The translations under genes and the position numbers were made by a program. Below the pieces are notes generated by a model. It had not been told where the DNA came from. It saw only the letters and a program-made list of their open reading frames with translations, and ran no database searches. From the NCBI GenBank assembly GCA_030064795.1, contig JASJEI010000016.1, forward strand, positions 1 through 56,312: a stretch of DNA of 56,312 bases, given 5' to 3'. The stretch comes from Pleurocapsa sp. MO_226.B13 (GTDB taxonomy: Bacteria; Cyanobacteriota; Cyanobacteriia; Cyanobacteriales; Xenococcaceae). Shown here in pieces: positions 7,696-16,401 of the stretch (positions are counted from its first letter, which is position 1; each line of letters begins with the position of its first letter).

Positions 7696-9327
7696 ATGAA
7701 TCAAAAACCAGCAATATGGATTTACGATACCACCCTCAGAGATGGCTCTCAGGGGGAAGGAATCTCTCTATCTTTAGACGATAAACTCAAGATAGCTCGC
7801 CAACTAGATCGAATGGGAATACCCTTTATTGAAGGGGGATGGCCGGGAGCAAATCCCAAAGATGTCCAGTTTTTCTGGAAATTACAAGAAGAACCCTTGG
7901 AAAATTCGGAAATAGTAGCTTTTTGCTCGACTCGTCGTCCTAAAGTTGCAGCAGCAGAGGATAAAATGCTTCAGGCAATTTTAGCAGCGGGGACTCGTTG
8001 GGTTACTATCTTTGGCAAATCTTGGGATCTTCACGTAAGCGAAACTCTCAAGACCAGCTTAGAAGAAAACTTGGCGATGATCCGCGACACAATTGAATAT
8101 TTGCGCCAAAAAGGACGAAGAGTAATCTATGATGCCGAACATTGGTTTGATGGCTATAAATACAATTCAGAATATGCTCTGACGAGTTTAAAAACAGCCC
8201 TGGAAGCGGGAGCAGAATGGTTGGTTTTATGCGATACCAATGGTGGTACTCTACCCCATGAGATCGGTCAAATTGTGAGCGAGACGATCGCGACCCTACC
8301 AGAACTAAAAGCTGGAGATCGGAGTAAAATAGGCATTCATACTCATAACGATGCGGGAACGGCCGTAGCTAATGCGATCGCAGCGGTAATGTCGGGAGCG
8401 ACTATGGTACAGGGGACAATTAACGGCTACGGGGAAAGGTGTGGTAATGCCGATCTCTGTACTTTGATTCCCAACCTGCAATTGAAACTCGGTTATACTT
8501 GTCTGGGACAACAGCAATTATCCCAGTTGAGTCCTAATAGTCGTCTAATTAGCGAGATCGTCAATCTTGCTCCTAACGATCGCGCTCCTTTCGTCGGGCG
8601 ATCGGCATTTGCCCATAAAGCCGGGGTTCATGTTTCGGCAGTAGCCAAAAATCCTTTGACCTACGAACATATCCAGCCCGAATTAATTGGCAATCAAAGA
8701 AGAATTGTCATTTCCGACCAGTCAGGTTTAAGTAATGTTTTACATTACGCAGCCAAGTTTGGTATTAATCTAAGCAAACAGGACATAACCTGTCGTCAAA
8801 TTTTAGACAAGTTGAAAGTACTAGAAAACGAAGGATATCAGTTTGAAGCAGCCGAGGCTAGTTTTGAACTTTTGATGCGTTCTATACTCAAGCCAAATAA
8901 GCAGTTGTTTCAACTAAAGGGTTTTCAGGTTCACTGCAATATCAATCAAGAAATAAATAGTCCCGCTAGTAAAGCTTTAGCTACGATAAAGGTAGAGGTA
9001 GATGGTAAAAATTTACTAGAGGTAGCAGAAGGCAATGGTCCTGTCGCAGCCCTAGATAATGCCTTGCGTAAGGCATTGGTAAAATTTTATCCTCAGATTG
9101 CTGACTTTCACTTGGCAGATTATAAAGTGCGGATTTTGGATGGTAGTGCAGGAACAGCAGCAAAAACTCGTGTCTTAGTAGAATCAAGTAATGGTGTAGA
9201 AAGGTGGACAACTATCGGCGTATCGGCCAACATTCTTGATGCTTCTTATCAAGCAGTAGTCGAGGGTATGGAATATGGTTTACTATTGCAAGCCTCCAAC
9301 CAAAAAAAAGCAAGTATCGTTAATTAA
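7696..9327 (+). CDS. cimA: (R)-citramalate synthase
   Basis: This 543-residue enzyme condenses pyruvate with acetyl-CoA to citramalate, the threonine-independent first step to 2-oxobutanoate and isoleucine. The N-terminus IWIYDTTLRDGSQGEGISLS is the DRE-TIM metallolyase signature with the catalytic TLRDG loop. GIHTHNDAGTAVAN supplies the two metal-binding His residues. The C-terminal ~130 residues form the LeuA-type allosteric domain (GNGPVAALDNALRKAL and TRVLVESSNG). The long C-terminal domain and the absence of leuCDB neighbours favour CimA over isopropylmalate synthase. The start is the ATG after a GGAG box. The stop lies 15 bp before the DUF6930 gene, so co-transcription is likely. Confidence 0.93.
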   Translation: MNQKPAIWIYDTTLRDGSQGEGISLSLDDKLKIARQLDRMGIPFIEGGWPGANPKDVQFFWKLQEEPLENSEIVAFCSTRRPKVAAAEDKMLQAILAAGTRWVTIFGKSWDLHVSETLKTSLEENLAMIRDTIEYLRQKGRRVIYDAEHWFDGYKYNSEYALTSLKTALEAGAEWLVLCDTNGGTLPHEIGQIVSETIATLPELKAGDRSKIGIHTHNDAGTAVANAIAAVMSGATMVQGTINGYGERCGNADLCTLIPNLQLKLGYTCLGQQQLSQLSPNSRLISEIVNLAPNDRAPFVGRSAFAHKAGVHVSAVAKNPLTYEHIQPELIGNQRRIVISDQSGLSNVLHYAAKFGINLSKQDITCRQILDKLKVLENEGYQFEAAEASFELLMRSILKPNKQLFQLKGFQVHCNINQEINSPASKALATIKVEVDGKNLLEVAEGNGPVAALDNALRKALVKFYPQIADFHLADYKVRILDGSAGTAAKTRVLVESSNGVERWTTIGVSANILDASYQAVVEGMEYGLLLQASNQKKASIVN

Positions 9328-9342
9328 AAATTGTAAGTATCT

Positions 9343-10953
9343 ATGACGGCTCTACCTCCCACAACCAAAAGTAGACTCCAAAAAATTCCCCAAGCGACTG
9401 GTGTTGTTTGGGAAGGCGATCGCCGTCCCTTGGGCAGCATGGCATCTCATTTAGACCTGGGACTAGAAGGGGATGGAGAATGTATCATCTGGGTAGACGG
9501 TTCGGAAGGTGCGGTCAGGGCAATGGATGTAGTTGCTGTAGATATGGGAATTGAAGCAGTAGTTAGAACTCTGTTGCGGGCTATTGAATCTCCTCATCAC
9601 CCAGGACAACCCCATCGTCCGCAAAAAATTGTGGTGCGCGATCGCGAAATTCAATTTTTCCTGCGTGGTGTATTGCAGGACTTGAATATCAATATCGAAT
9701 ATTCTCCCCAGTTACCCCTCATCGACCGACTATTTGAAAGTTTTAGCGACCTTGACGAAGATCGAACTGCTGCCCTGCCTACTGTCTACCAAAATGCGAT
9801 TAAAGAGCTGGCTATCAAAATCTGGGATGACGCTCCCTGGGAATTATTAGCCGACAGCGATATTCTGCGCGTGGAATTGAAAAACTGTCAAATTGAGGAA
9901 GTTTATCTCTGTATCATGGGCATGATGTCGGCAGAATATGGCGTGCTTTTATATCGTTCCCTAGATTCTCTCAAACAGTTTCGGGCTGCTGCACTAGGAG
10001 AAAATAAATCTCCCGCCGAATTAGAGACGGCATTTTTAGCTCAAGATTGCTGGTTTCTCAATTACGAAGAGACAGAATCAGAATTATCGTGGAGTGATAC
10101 GGTGCAAGTTGAGCCTCTTTTTGGTAGCCTTCATCCTTTTGAGGGAATGCGTCCGTTTCTCGACGAAGAAGAAGCTAAAATTATTTTTGCAGTCTTAGAA
10201 TCTCTACTGCGTTTTAGTAGTCGCCATCGCTCTGCTTTGGCACAAGAACCAATAGAACCACTATCTAAATCTTATCGGATTAAGCTGCCCAAAACTAATG
10301 CAGACCAAGAAATTATTGCTACCAAAATTTCTACGCTGCCAGAATTAACCGAGGAATTATTAAGTCTTGGGATGAGTGACTATTCTGGTTCGATAACAGA
10401 AGAAATTGACATCCCCATTCAAGAAGATTTAATTCCCGATGGTTCTTTGATTAGTTTGGCGAGTATTTCCTCAGAATTAATCGAACAACTCAAACATCAG
10501 CCAAAAATATATTATCAGTCTTTGAATCTAAGATTGAAAGCAAAAGAACTACCGACGATTTTTATTCAAACTACTCGTCCCAAAGCTAAACATATGATTA
10601 GCAAAATTCAAAATGCAGGGGGACTCAAAGCGGTTTGCTTTAATCCAGGACAAGACCCTTTTAGCGGAGAATGTTACGATTTGGGAATGTTGCAGACAGA
10701 AGATGATGAACTCTATATCTTTGCCGAGTATTCCCAAGAAGTTGCCCAACAGGTAAAAGCGATCGAAAAATGGCATCAACGCTGCAAAAAAACCCAAGGC
10801 TATTGTGGTTTAGTAATTGCCATGGGAGCAACGGGAAGTCATCGGGGTAATCCTCAGTTAAAGGATATGATGGCTCTATTTGAACTAAAATCGATCGACG
10901 GAACAGAACTGGGTATGGGAATTTTACAGCTAATGCCTAATTTTGACTTTTAG
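9343..10953 (+). CDS. conserved cyanobacterial protein, DUF6930-like
   Basis: A soluble 536-residue acidic protein without signal peptide or membrane helix. Motifs include PQATGVVWEGDRRPLGSM, ECIIWVDGSEGAVRAMDVV and PQKIVVRDREIQFFLRG in the N-terminal half. IEEVYLCIMGMMSAEYGVLL lies near residue 190, and the C-terminal domain carries GYCGLVIAMGATGSHRGNP. I recall this as a cyanobacterial family with a DUF6930 domain; no function is known to me. It follows cimA by 15 bp and probably shares its transcript. Confidence 0.75.
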   Translation: MTALPPTTKSRLQKIPQATGVVWEGDRRPLGSMASHLDLGLEGDGECIIWVDGSEGAVRAMDVVAVDMGIEAVVRTLLRAIESPHHPGQPHRPQKIVVRDREIQFFLRGVLQDLNINIEYSPQLPLIDRLFESFSDLDEDRTAALPTVYQNAIKELAIKIWDDAPWELLADSDILRVELKNCQIEEVYLCIMGMMSAEYGVLLYRSLDSLKQFRAAALGENKSPAELETAFLAQDCWFLNYEETESELSWSDTVQVEPLFGSLHPFEGMRPFLDEEEAKIIFAVLESLLRFSSRHRSALAQEPIEPLSKSYRIKLPKTNADQEIIATKISTLPELTEELLSLGMSDYSGSITEEIDIPIQEDLIPDGSLISLASISSELIEQLKHQPKIYYQSLNLRLKAKELPTIFIQTTRPKAKHMISKIQNAGGLKAVCFNPGQDPFSGECYDLGMLQTEDDELYIFAEYSQEVAQQVKAIEKWHQRCKKTQGYCGLVIAMGATGSHRGNPQLKDMMALFELKSIDGTELGMGILQLMPNFDF

Positions 10954-11079
10954 CTAGAATTTAAATGAATAAAGATACTAGCTTCTAGAAACTGGAAACC
11001 ACCACAGCGTAAATGGTTGTAATGCACTGGGAAGTAGTTAAAGCAAGAAACTGTAGTCGATCGAGAAGCTTTTGACTAA

Positions 11080-11268
11080 GGACAGTTTAAAGCTCAAGGT
11101 GGTTTTATATCTGACTTATCAATAGACGAGCAAAACTTTCAACAAGACAAGGCTTTTTACGAAATTAAGTTAGTACAGGATGCCCATCGTTTGTTACTAA
11201 TGAATATGATGTTACGTGGCATTGAAAGAAAAGTAAATTTAGGGGATAGCCTCTCCACAGGATCATAA
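11080..11268 (+). pseudogene. type I restriction methyltransferase (HsdM-like) remnant
   Basis: After a stop at 11077-11079, a frame encodes FKAQGGF, then KLVQDAHRLLLMNMMLRGIE and VNLGDSLSTGS before a stop. GGF followed by a segment of the form (E)..(T/D)AHRLxLMNMxLRGIE..xxLGDSL is the motif I region and following helix of N6-adenine methylases of type I systems. Only about 60 codons remain, with no NPPF/NPPY catalytic motif and no start codon in context. It sits just upstream of a toxin-antitoxin pair, so this is probably the scar of a lost restriction-modification locus. Confidence 0.45.
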
Positions 11269-11289
11269 AAGAAAACTAGGGAATGGAAA

Positions 11290-11532
11290 ATGAACAATCA
11301 AAATTTATTAGAGCGTATTACTTTTAATCCTCAAGTGCTTGCAGGAAAACCTATTATTAGGGGATTAAGAATCTCTGTCGGAATGATATTAGAACTGTTA
11401 GCAAAAGGGGCATCAACTGAGGAAATCTTAGAAGACTATCCCGAACTAGAACCAGATGATATACAGGCTGCCCTTTTTTATGCTTATCAGTTAGTAGATA
11501 AAGAAGAAGTTACCGCTAGAGTATCGGCATAG
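11290..11532 (+). CDS. DUF433 antitoxin of a toxin-antitoxin pair
   Basis: An 80-residue protein with LLERITFNPQVLAGKPIIRG, followed by ISVGMILELLAKGASTEEIL and PELEPDDIQAALFYAYQL. The core GKPxIRGxRISVxxILE is the DUF433 signature, a winged-helix-type DNA-binding domain commonly encoded before a PIN-like toxin. The likely role is to bind the toxin and repress the shared promoter. GGGAATGGAAAATG precedes the start. The toxin gene follows after 8 bp. Confidence 0.88.
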   Translation: MNNQNLLERITFNPQVLAGKPIIRGLRISVGMILELLAKGASTEEILEDYPELEPDDIQAALFYAYQLVDKEEVTARVSA

Positions 11533-11540
11533 AGTAAGTT

Positions 11541-11897
11541 GTGAAATTTCTCATAGACGTTAATGCTAGTCGCTCTTTAGGAAATCGTTTAGTAGCTCAA
11601 GGTTATGATGTTGCTTATGTTAGTGAAGTTGATTCCAAAATGGTAGACGAGGAGATTTTAGCATGGGCAGTACGAGAACAACGAGTAATATTAACCACTG
11701 ACAATGATTTTGAGCAAATGATATGGCAACAACAAAAGTCCCATTGTGGAGTTTTAAGGTTAGAGAATCTACCTCGTAAAGAAAGGGAGGTTTTACTAGA
11801 TGATACCTTGAAGTATCACAGTCAGGATTTATTAAAAGGCAAAATTGTTATTGCTCTGCGAAATAAGTTTCGGATCCGAAAAGGTTTTGATAAATAA
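11541..11897 (+). CDS. DUF5615 PIN-like toxin
   Basis: A 118-residue protein: MKFLIDVNASRSLGNRLVAQG, with the usual Asp of the N-terminal strand (LIDVN). VDSKMVDEEILAWA and RVILTTDNDFEQM give further acidic residues at the places used for metal binding in PIN-fold nucleases. LKGKIVIALRNKFRIRK ends the protein. The family is the DUF5615 PIN-like group, predicted to cut RNA. The start is GTG, 8 bp after the antitoxin stop, so the two are translationally close. All expected acidic positions seem intact, so it is probably functional. Confidence 0.85.
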   Translation: MKFLIDVNASRSLGNRLVAQGYDVAYVSEVDSKMVDEEILAWAVREQRVILTTDNDFEQMIWQQQKSHCGVLRLENLPRKEREVLLDDTLKYHSQDLLKGKIVIALRNKFRIRKGFDK

Positions 11898-11925
11898 TTG
11901 ATTGAGAAATGTGCTACTCTAATAA
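11898..11925 (+). promoter_or_regulatory. putative sigma-70 promoter of tRNA-Pro
   Basis: TTGATT (11898-11903), a 16-nt spacer and TAATAA (11920-11925) lie about 50 bp upstream of the tRNA. The placement fits a short 5' leader. Confidence 0.4.
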
Positions 11926-11974
11926 AGTTGGTAAGCAATTAAAACGTATTTGCGTCGTTGTAAGCCATATTTCA

Positions 11975-12048
11975 CGGGATGTAGCGCAGCTTGGTAGCGC
12001 GCCTGCTTTGGGAGCAGGATGTCCCAGGTTCAAATCCTGGTATCCCGA
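11975..12048 (+). tRNA. trnP: tRNA-Pro(UGG)
   Basis: A 74-nt cloverleaf. The acceptor CGGGATG pairs with TATCCCG; the anticodon stem CCTGC/GCAGG encloses loop TTTGGGA with anticodon TGG. The T arm is CCAGG TTCAAAT CCTGG, and A is the discriminator. No CCA is encoded. No intron. Confidence 0.96.
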
Positions 12049-12278
12049 TAAATAATTAGTATCCCTGGCTCTAATTTGTGGCAATTGTGGAATACCACAT
12101 TTGCTTAACCATATTCCTTTTGTATAATGGGCGGAAACATTAGTTTATTTCATCGGGTCTGAAAAAGTATCAAATGCTTCAATGGGAATTAATCTGAAGC
12201 AGATAAACCAAAAAAACAGTTTAGTTATCAAGTAATTTACGGTTTTTAATACACAATAAGCAAACAGCTAACATAATA

Positions 12279-13079
12279 ATGAAGAAAATAGTCATGATTA
12301 ACAAATTAGTCCGTTGGAGTGCGGGTTTGGGTATAGCGGGAGTTTTCTTTTTGGGTTCGGGAGTTGCAGAAAACCTGATTGCATTGGCTTTACCCAGAGA
12401 AGAAGTCTTAAAGAAGCTCGATCCCGTCCCTGTATTTACTATTGCTGACGAACAGGGTGCGCCACTAGTAGCATCGGGAGAAGATGAAGCTAAAGTTGCA
12501 GGAGTTTTTATTAGCCAAGAAGATGCCAATCAATTTGTTAATCAATTAAAAGCTAAAAATCCCGAATTGGCAGAAAAAGTAAAAGTAGTTCCAGTTTCTT
12601 TGGGCGAAGTATACAAATTATCCGAAACTGCAAAAAGTCAGGAAAATGCCTTGAATTTTGCTTATGTACCCGAACAAGAAGCAGTTGATTCTGCAAAAAC
12701 TATTGGCGAAGCAAATCAGCAACCCTATCAAGGCGGAGTACCTTTGTTTGTAGCTAAAGGCGGAGAAGAAAAAGGCTACTTAACCATCGAAAAAGATTCT
12801 CAGCAGGTCATTCCTTTCTTTTTTGATAAGCAACAATTAGAAGAAATGGTAGCTAAATTTAAGCAGCAAAAGCCTGAGATTGCTGATAGTGTTAATATTG
12901 AAGTCGTTCCTCTAGAGGGCGTGATCGAAACTTTAGAAACTAGCGAAGATAAAATGCTAGAAAAGATTGTTTTAGTACCTACCGAAGAATCGATTCAGTT
13001 TCTCCAAAATTCTTCCGCGCCTACAGCACCAGAAGTAACACCAGAAGCAGCACCAACACCAGTATCACCAGAAAACTAG
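12279..13079 (+). CDS. Tic22 family protein
   Basis: A 266-residue protein with an N-terminal signal-like helix (LVRWSAGLGIAGVFFLGSGVA). The periplasmic or lumenal domain has two similar halves: VPVFTIADEQGAPLVASGED..VAGVFISQEDANQF and VPLFVAKGGEEKGYLTIEKD..VIPFFFDKQQLEEMV. The repeated alpha-beta halves are the hallmark of Tic22, which in cyanobacteria is a periplasmic chaperone-like factor for outer-membrane biogenesis and in plastids takes part in import. A Pro/Thr/Ala-rich tail follows. Two in-frame ATGs (codons 1 and 6) are possible starts. prmC follows after 6 bp. Confidence 0.85.
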   Translation: MKKIVMINKLVRWSAGLGIAGVFFLGSGVAENLIALALPREEVLKKLDPVPVFTIADEQGAPLVASGEDEAKVAGVFISQEDANQFVNQLKAKNPELAEKVKVVPVSLGEVYKLSETAKSQENALNFAYVPEQEAVDSAKTIGEANQQPYQGGVPLFVAKGGEEKGYLTIEKDSQQVIPFFFDKQQLEEMVAKFKQQKPEIADSVNIEVVPLEGVIETLETSEDKMLEKIVLVPTEESIQFLQNSSAPTAPEVTPEAAPTPVSPEN

Positions 13080-13085
13080 GTAAGA

Positions 13086-13982
13086 TTGAACAGTATTTCG
13101 GGCAAAGAACTATATTGTTGGTATCAACAAGCTAAACAGCAGGCGATCGCCAATGAGATCGATCCAGAGGAAGTAGATTGGTTAGTTCTAGCAATAACTG
13201 ATTTAAGTAATTTATCTCTGAGGGTTGGTACGTTCCAAGATCGGACAAAAGTTAATAGTCATCAATCCCTGTCCGAGCTAAATCGGCTTTGGCAGCAGCG
13301 TCTTCAAGAACGTTTACCAGTTCAATATCTGGCACAAACGGTTTTTTGGAGGCGTTTTCAGTTTAAAGTCACCCCCGCAGTCTTGATTCCCCGCCCAGAG
13401 ACCGAATTAATTATCGATCTTGCCCAAGAAGCCATCGAGCAAGATAATTTTCCGCCACAACAGCAACAGCATTGGGTAGACTTGGGAACTGGAAGTGGCG
13501 CGATCGCCATCGGATTAGCCGATAGTTTTCCTCACGCTACTATTCATGCGGTAGATTACAGTCTAGAAGCATTAAAGATTGCCCAGGAAAATGCCCTTAA
13601 TTTAAAATTGCAACAAAATATTTATTTTTATCGGGGTAGTTGGTGGGAGCCGATAAAATTTCTCCAAGGCAAGGTTACGGGGATGGTTTCTAATCCTCCC
13701 TATATCCCTACCGCCCAAATAAGTCAATTACAGTCAGAAGTAGCCCAACACGAGCCTCATTTAGCTCTCGACGGCGGTGCAGATGGTTTGGATAGTATCC
13801 GCTATTTAATTGAGTCTGCTCCTCAATATTTAGTTTCTGGGGGAATCTGGCTAGTAGAAATTATGGTCGGTCAGTCTGATGCAGTAGTCGAACTATTAGC
13901 TCGGCAGGGAGAGTATGACGATATCCAAGTTTTCCCCGATCTAAATGGTGTCGATCGCTTTGTATTAGCTTATCGTCGCTAA
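13086..13982 (+). CDS. prmC: release factor glutamine N5-methyltransferase
   Basis: A 298-residue enzyme that methylates the Gln of the GGQ motif in peptide-chain release factors. It has the PrmC N-terminal helical domain, the hinge motif FKVTPAVLIPRPETELII, SAM-binding WVDLGTGSGAIAIGLAD and catalytic SNPPYIPT. Start is TTG at 13086, six bases after the tic22-like stop, giving tight coupling with that gene. Length and motifs are typical, so it should be active. Confidence 0.95.
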   Translation: MNSISGKELYCWYQQAKQQAIANEIDPEEVDWLVLAITDLSNLSLRVGTFQDRTKVNSHQSLSELNRLWQQRLQERLPVQYLAQTVFWRRFQFKVTPAVLIPRPETELIIDLAQEAIEQDNFPPQQQQHWVDLGTGSGAIAIGLADSFPHATIHAVDYSLEALKIAQENALNLKLQQNIYFYRGSWWEPIKFLQGKVTGMVSNPPYIPTAQISQLQSEVAQHEPHLALDGGADGLDSIRYLIESAPQYLVSGGIWLVEIMVGQSDAVVELLARQGEYDDIQVFPDLNGVDRFVLAYRR

Positions 13983-14008
13983 GTCTTCCCAGTTTCAATG
14001 ATGATTTT

Positions 14009-14608
14009 ATGGTAAAAGTTTCTCAGGCAGAATTAATCGCAGGCGCGATCGCGGGTCAAGCCGTTAGTTTCCCGACCGATACCGTACCCGCATTAGCCAC
14101 CAAGCCAGAGCGTGGAGAAGAGATCTACAAGCTCAAACAACGTCCGAGTAGCAAACCCTTGATTCTCATGGGGGCATCAATTGAGGATTTACTTCCCTAT
14201 GTGGTTTATACTGCCTCTGAATTAGCAGTTTGGCAACAGTTAATCGAACAATATTTACCAGGAGCATTGACCCTAGTTTTACCTGCTAGCGAGCGAGTCC
14301 CTGCGGTAATTAATCCTACTGATTCTAGGACGGTGGGTATTCGCGTCCCCGATAATACGATCGCCCGTCACATCTTACAACAAACGGGAGTTTTAGCTAC
14401 TACCAGTGCCAATATTTCTGGTACGGATGCTTTAACTTCGATGAGCGCGATCGCCGAAACTTTTCCCACTGTTTTGGTCTTGGAAGATGCCGAACTAGAA
14501 GAAAAAGACAAAACTGGTAGTGGAATGCCTTCGACAGTAGTTTGTTGGCAAGACGGGCAATGGAAAGTTCTTCGCCAGGGAAGTATTAAAATCGATCGAG
14601 CTAATTGA
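14009..14608 (+). CDS. Sua5/YciO/YrdC-type L-threonylcarbamoyladenylate synthase
   Basis: A 199-residue protein of the YrdC fold, which makes threonylcarbamoyl-AMP for the t6A37 tRNA modification. Motifs include AVSFPTDTVPALATKP (substrate loop), YKLKQRPSSKPLILMG, GALTLVLPAS and GVLATTSANISGTDALTS. The short single-domain length fits TsaC/YrdC, without the Sua5 C-terminal domain. It lies 26 bp after prmC, and both act on the translation apparatus. Confidence 0.92.
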   Translation: MVKVSQAELIAGAIAGQAVSFPTDTVPALATKPERGEEIYKLKQRPSSKPLILMGASIEDLLPYVVYTASELAVWQQLIEQYLPGALTLVLPASERVPAVINPTDSRTVGIRVPDNTIARHILQQTGVLATTSANISGTDALTSMSAIAETFPTVLVLEDAELEEKDKTGSGMPSTVVCWQDGQWKVLRQGSIKIDRAN

Positions 14609-14688
14609 AAAGATCTCGATTAGCTATGCTAAATTAATCACAAGCCGACTAGCGTCAAAGAATAATCAATATTCAATTATCTTAAGCT

Positions 14689-15471
14689 ATGAATGAAATT
14701 GATGAGCTAAAAGAAGAACTTAGACAAGCCCAACTCGCTTATCAAATGGCAGCACAAATGAGCCAATTTAAGGCGGGTTTTTTAGCTCGAACTTCCCATG
14801 AATTGCGATCGCCTCTCAGTAGTATGATTGGGTTACATCAGCTAATTTTATCGGATCTTTGTGAAAGTCCCGAAGAACAAAAAGAATTCATTACTCAAGC
14901 TTATCATTCTGCATTAAAGCTGATGAAGTTAATTGATGAGATTGTAGCTGTTTCTAAAACTGAATATGGCACTAACCAATTAAATTTAGAATCACTCCAG
15001 CTAGCCGAAATATTTGCTGAGATAGATCGTCTGACTTATCTTCAAGCAGCTAACCGCAATTTGGGGTTGGAAATCGTTACTCCCGACCCCGAAGTTTTTG
15101 TATTTGCAGACCGCTCGCGGTTAATTCAATTAATCTTTAATTTGATTGACAGCGGAATCTCGTTGATGAAAACAGGGACAATTAAATTATCGATCCCGCT
15201 AGTTAAGCCCGACACCGTTACTATCGAAATAGATTTAGAATGTCCAGTCGGTTTGTGGCAAGAGCAAGAAATTGTCGAACCAAATTTTGATAGTAAGGAT
15301 TTAACTGAAATACGTCAGTTTCTACAAGAAATTAGCTTGTCGGCAAAGATGAAACTTTTATTATCAAAAACATTGCTGGAAACAATGGGAGGCGATTTAA
15401 AAATCTTAGATTGTAGCCCTCAAAACGATGGGCAACCTCTAACTCGTATGGTTTTAAACTGTAAAAGATAG
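14689..15471 (+). CDS. histidine kinase-like protein with degenerate ATPase domain
   Basis: A 260-residue cytosolic protein. A short coiled coil (MNEIDELKEELRQAQLAYQM) precedes a dimerisation domain with the phosphoacceptor motif ARTSHELRSPLSSMIG. The ATPase part keeps an N-box-like segment (RLIQLIFNLIDSGISLM), but the expected Asn-Ala is missing and no DxGxG or GxGLG glycine boxes are seen. It may be a phosphotransfer or scaffold protein and not an autokinase. It follows the YrdC gene by 80 bp on the same strand. No response regulator is adjacent. Confidence 0.75.
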   Translation: MNEIDELKEELRQAQLAYQMAAQMSQFKAGFLARTSHELRSPLSSMIGLHQLILSDLCESPEEQKEFITQAYHSALKLMKLIDEIVAVSKTEYGTNQLNLESLQLAEIFAEIDRLTYLQAANRNLGLEIVTPDPEVFVFADRSRLIQLIFNLIDSGISLMKTGTIKLSIPLVKPDTVTIEIDLECPVGLWQEQEIVEPNFDSKDLTEIRQFLQEISLSAKMKLLLSKTLLETMGGDLKILDCSPQNDGQPLTRMVLNCKR

Positions 15472-15989
15472 TCCTATTATTTAATAAAAGTTTTCGGAAA
15501 TTAAAAAGGAGCAAAACTGTCACTCTAGATAAGATAAGTGCATTGGCTCGCACAAACAGTCATACTCCTTTGATAATCTAAATAACTGAGTTAAAATCTG
15601 ATTTTTTGGCAAAATAAGTTTAATGATAACTGGTACTAACTTAATACTGTTGTTTGCTTTCTTGGGAACACTCTTGCTCCCAGCATCTTCTAAACAAAGT
15701 AATTTGATATAAATACCAGAAATGTCTAAAATTCCAGACAGAATATTTATTAAAAAGTTGCTGATTAAAATATTGCCAAAGTAGATTGGCGGTTATTTTT
15801 ATTTTTCTATTCATCGACCAAAAGTCCTTTATTGATAATTTGAATTGGTTAAAATTGGTTTTGAATTGTCTTCTATAATTAATTTGCCCAATTCAATACT
15901 TTTCCCCTTGGTCGGAATTGCTTAAAATTTAGACTTATTTACTAATACATTAAGTAATATTACCAATTGTCAAAAACTAGAAATTCTGT
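15472..15989. other. 518-bp AT-rich intergenic region with one tiny membrane ORF
   Basis: This gap separates convergent genes. The only coding candidate is a 29-codon plus-strand frame at 15623-15712, MITGTNLILLFAFLGTLLLP and then SSKQSNLI. It is hydrophobic like small photosynthetic subunits, but it matches none that I know (PetG, PetL, PetM, PetN, PsbM, PsaM, Psb30). No convincing RNA or terminator is visible. Confidence 0.35.
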
Positions 15990-16358
15990 CTAACTAAGCT
16001 GAGTTGCGCTTCTAGTAATATCTAGAGTAATTTTGCCTCCGAAGTCGGGAATTGGGGCTGCGGGTTTAGATAACTTGACACGAACTTGGTTAACTTTGTC
16101 CAGGCTTAATAATTTATCCGCGATCGCACTAATTAACTTTTCTACCAGGTGAAACTTAGCAGTAGTAATTAACTCTTTAACAATGGCGATCGCCTCGCGA
16201 TAGTCTACCGTATCCTCGATGTTGTCGGTTTTGCCTGCGGGGTCTAAATCCACCCACAAAGTCAAATCGACCTCAAACCACTGTCCTAGTACTCGTTCTT
16301 CGGGTAAATAACCGACATAACCATAGGCACGAATACCATTTACTTGAATTGAATCCAT
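15990..16358 (-). CDS. folB: dihydroneopterin aldolase
   Basis: A 122-residue enzyme of folate synthesis that cleaves 7,8-dihydroneopterin to 6-hydroxymethyldihydropterin and glycolaldehyde. The N-terminus MDSIQVNGIRAYGYVGYLPEER is the FolB start, with the conserved Gly-Tyr-x-Gly and Glu. FHLVEKLISAIADKLL holds the conserved catalytic-region Lys. The C-terminus VRVKLSKPAAPIPDFGG is typical. It follows purK on the minus strand with a 43-bp gap, probably one transcript. Confidence 0.93.
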   Translation of the reverse strand: MDSIQVNGIRAYGYVGYLPEERVLGQWFEVDLTLWVDLDPAGKTDNIEDTVDYREAIAIVKELITTAKFHLVEKLISAIADKLLSLDKVNQVRVKLSKPAAPIPDFGGKITLDITRSATQLS

Positions 16359-16401
16359 TTTCGATCGCTAAATTATAAATTAAATAATTGAATTCAAAAT
16401 T

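Noticed and set aside
15623..15712. 29-codon hydrophobic frame as a possible photosystem or b6f microprotein
   Set aside because: It matches none of the small subunits I know and lacks a ribosome-binding site; kept only as a note.
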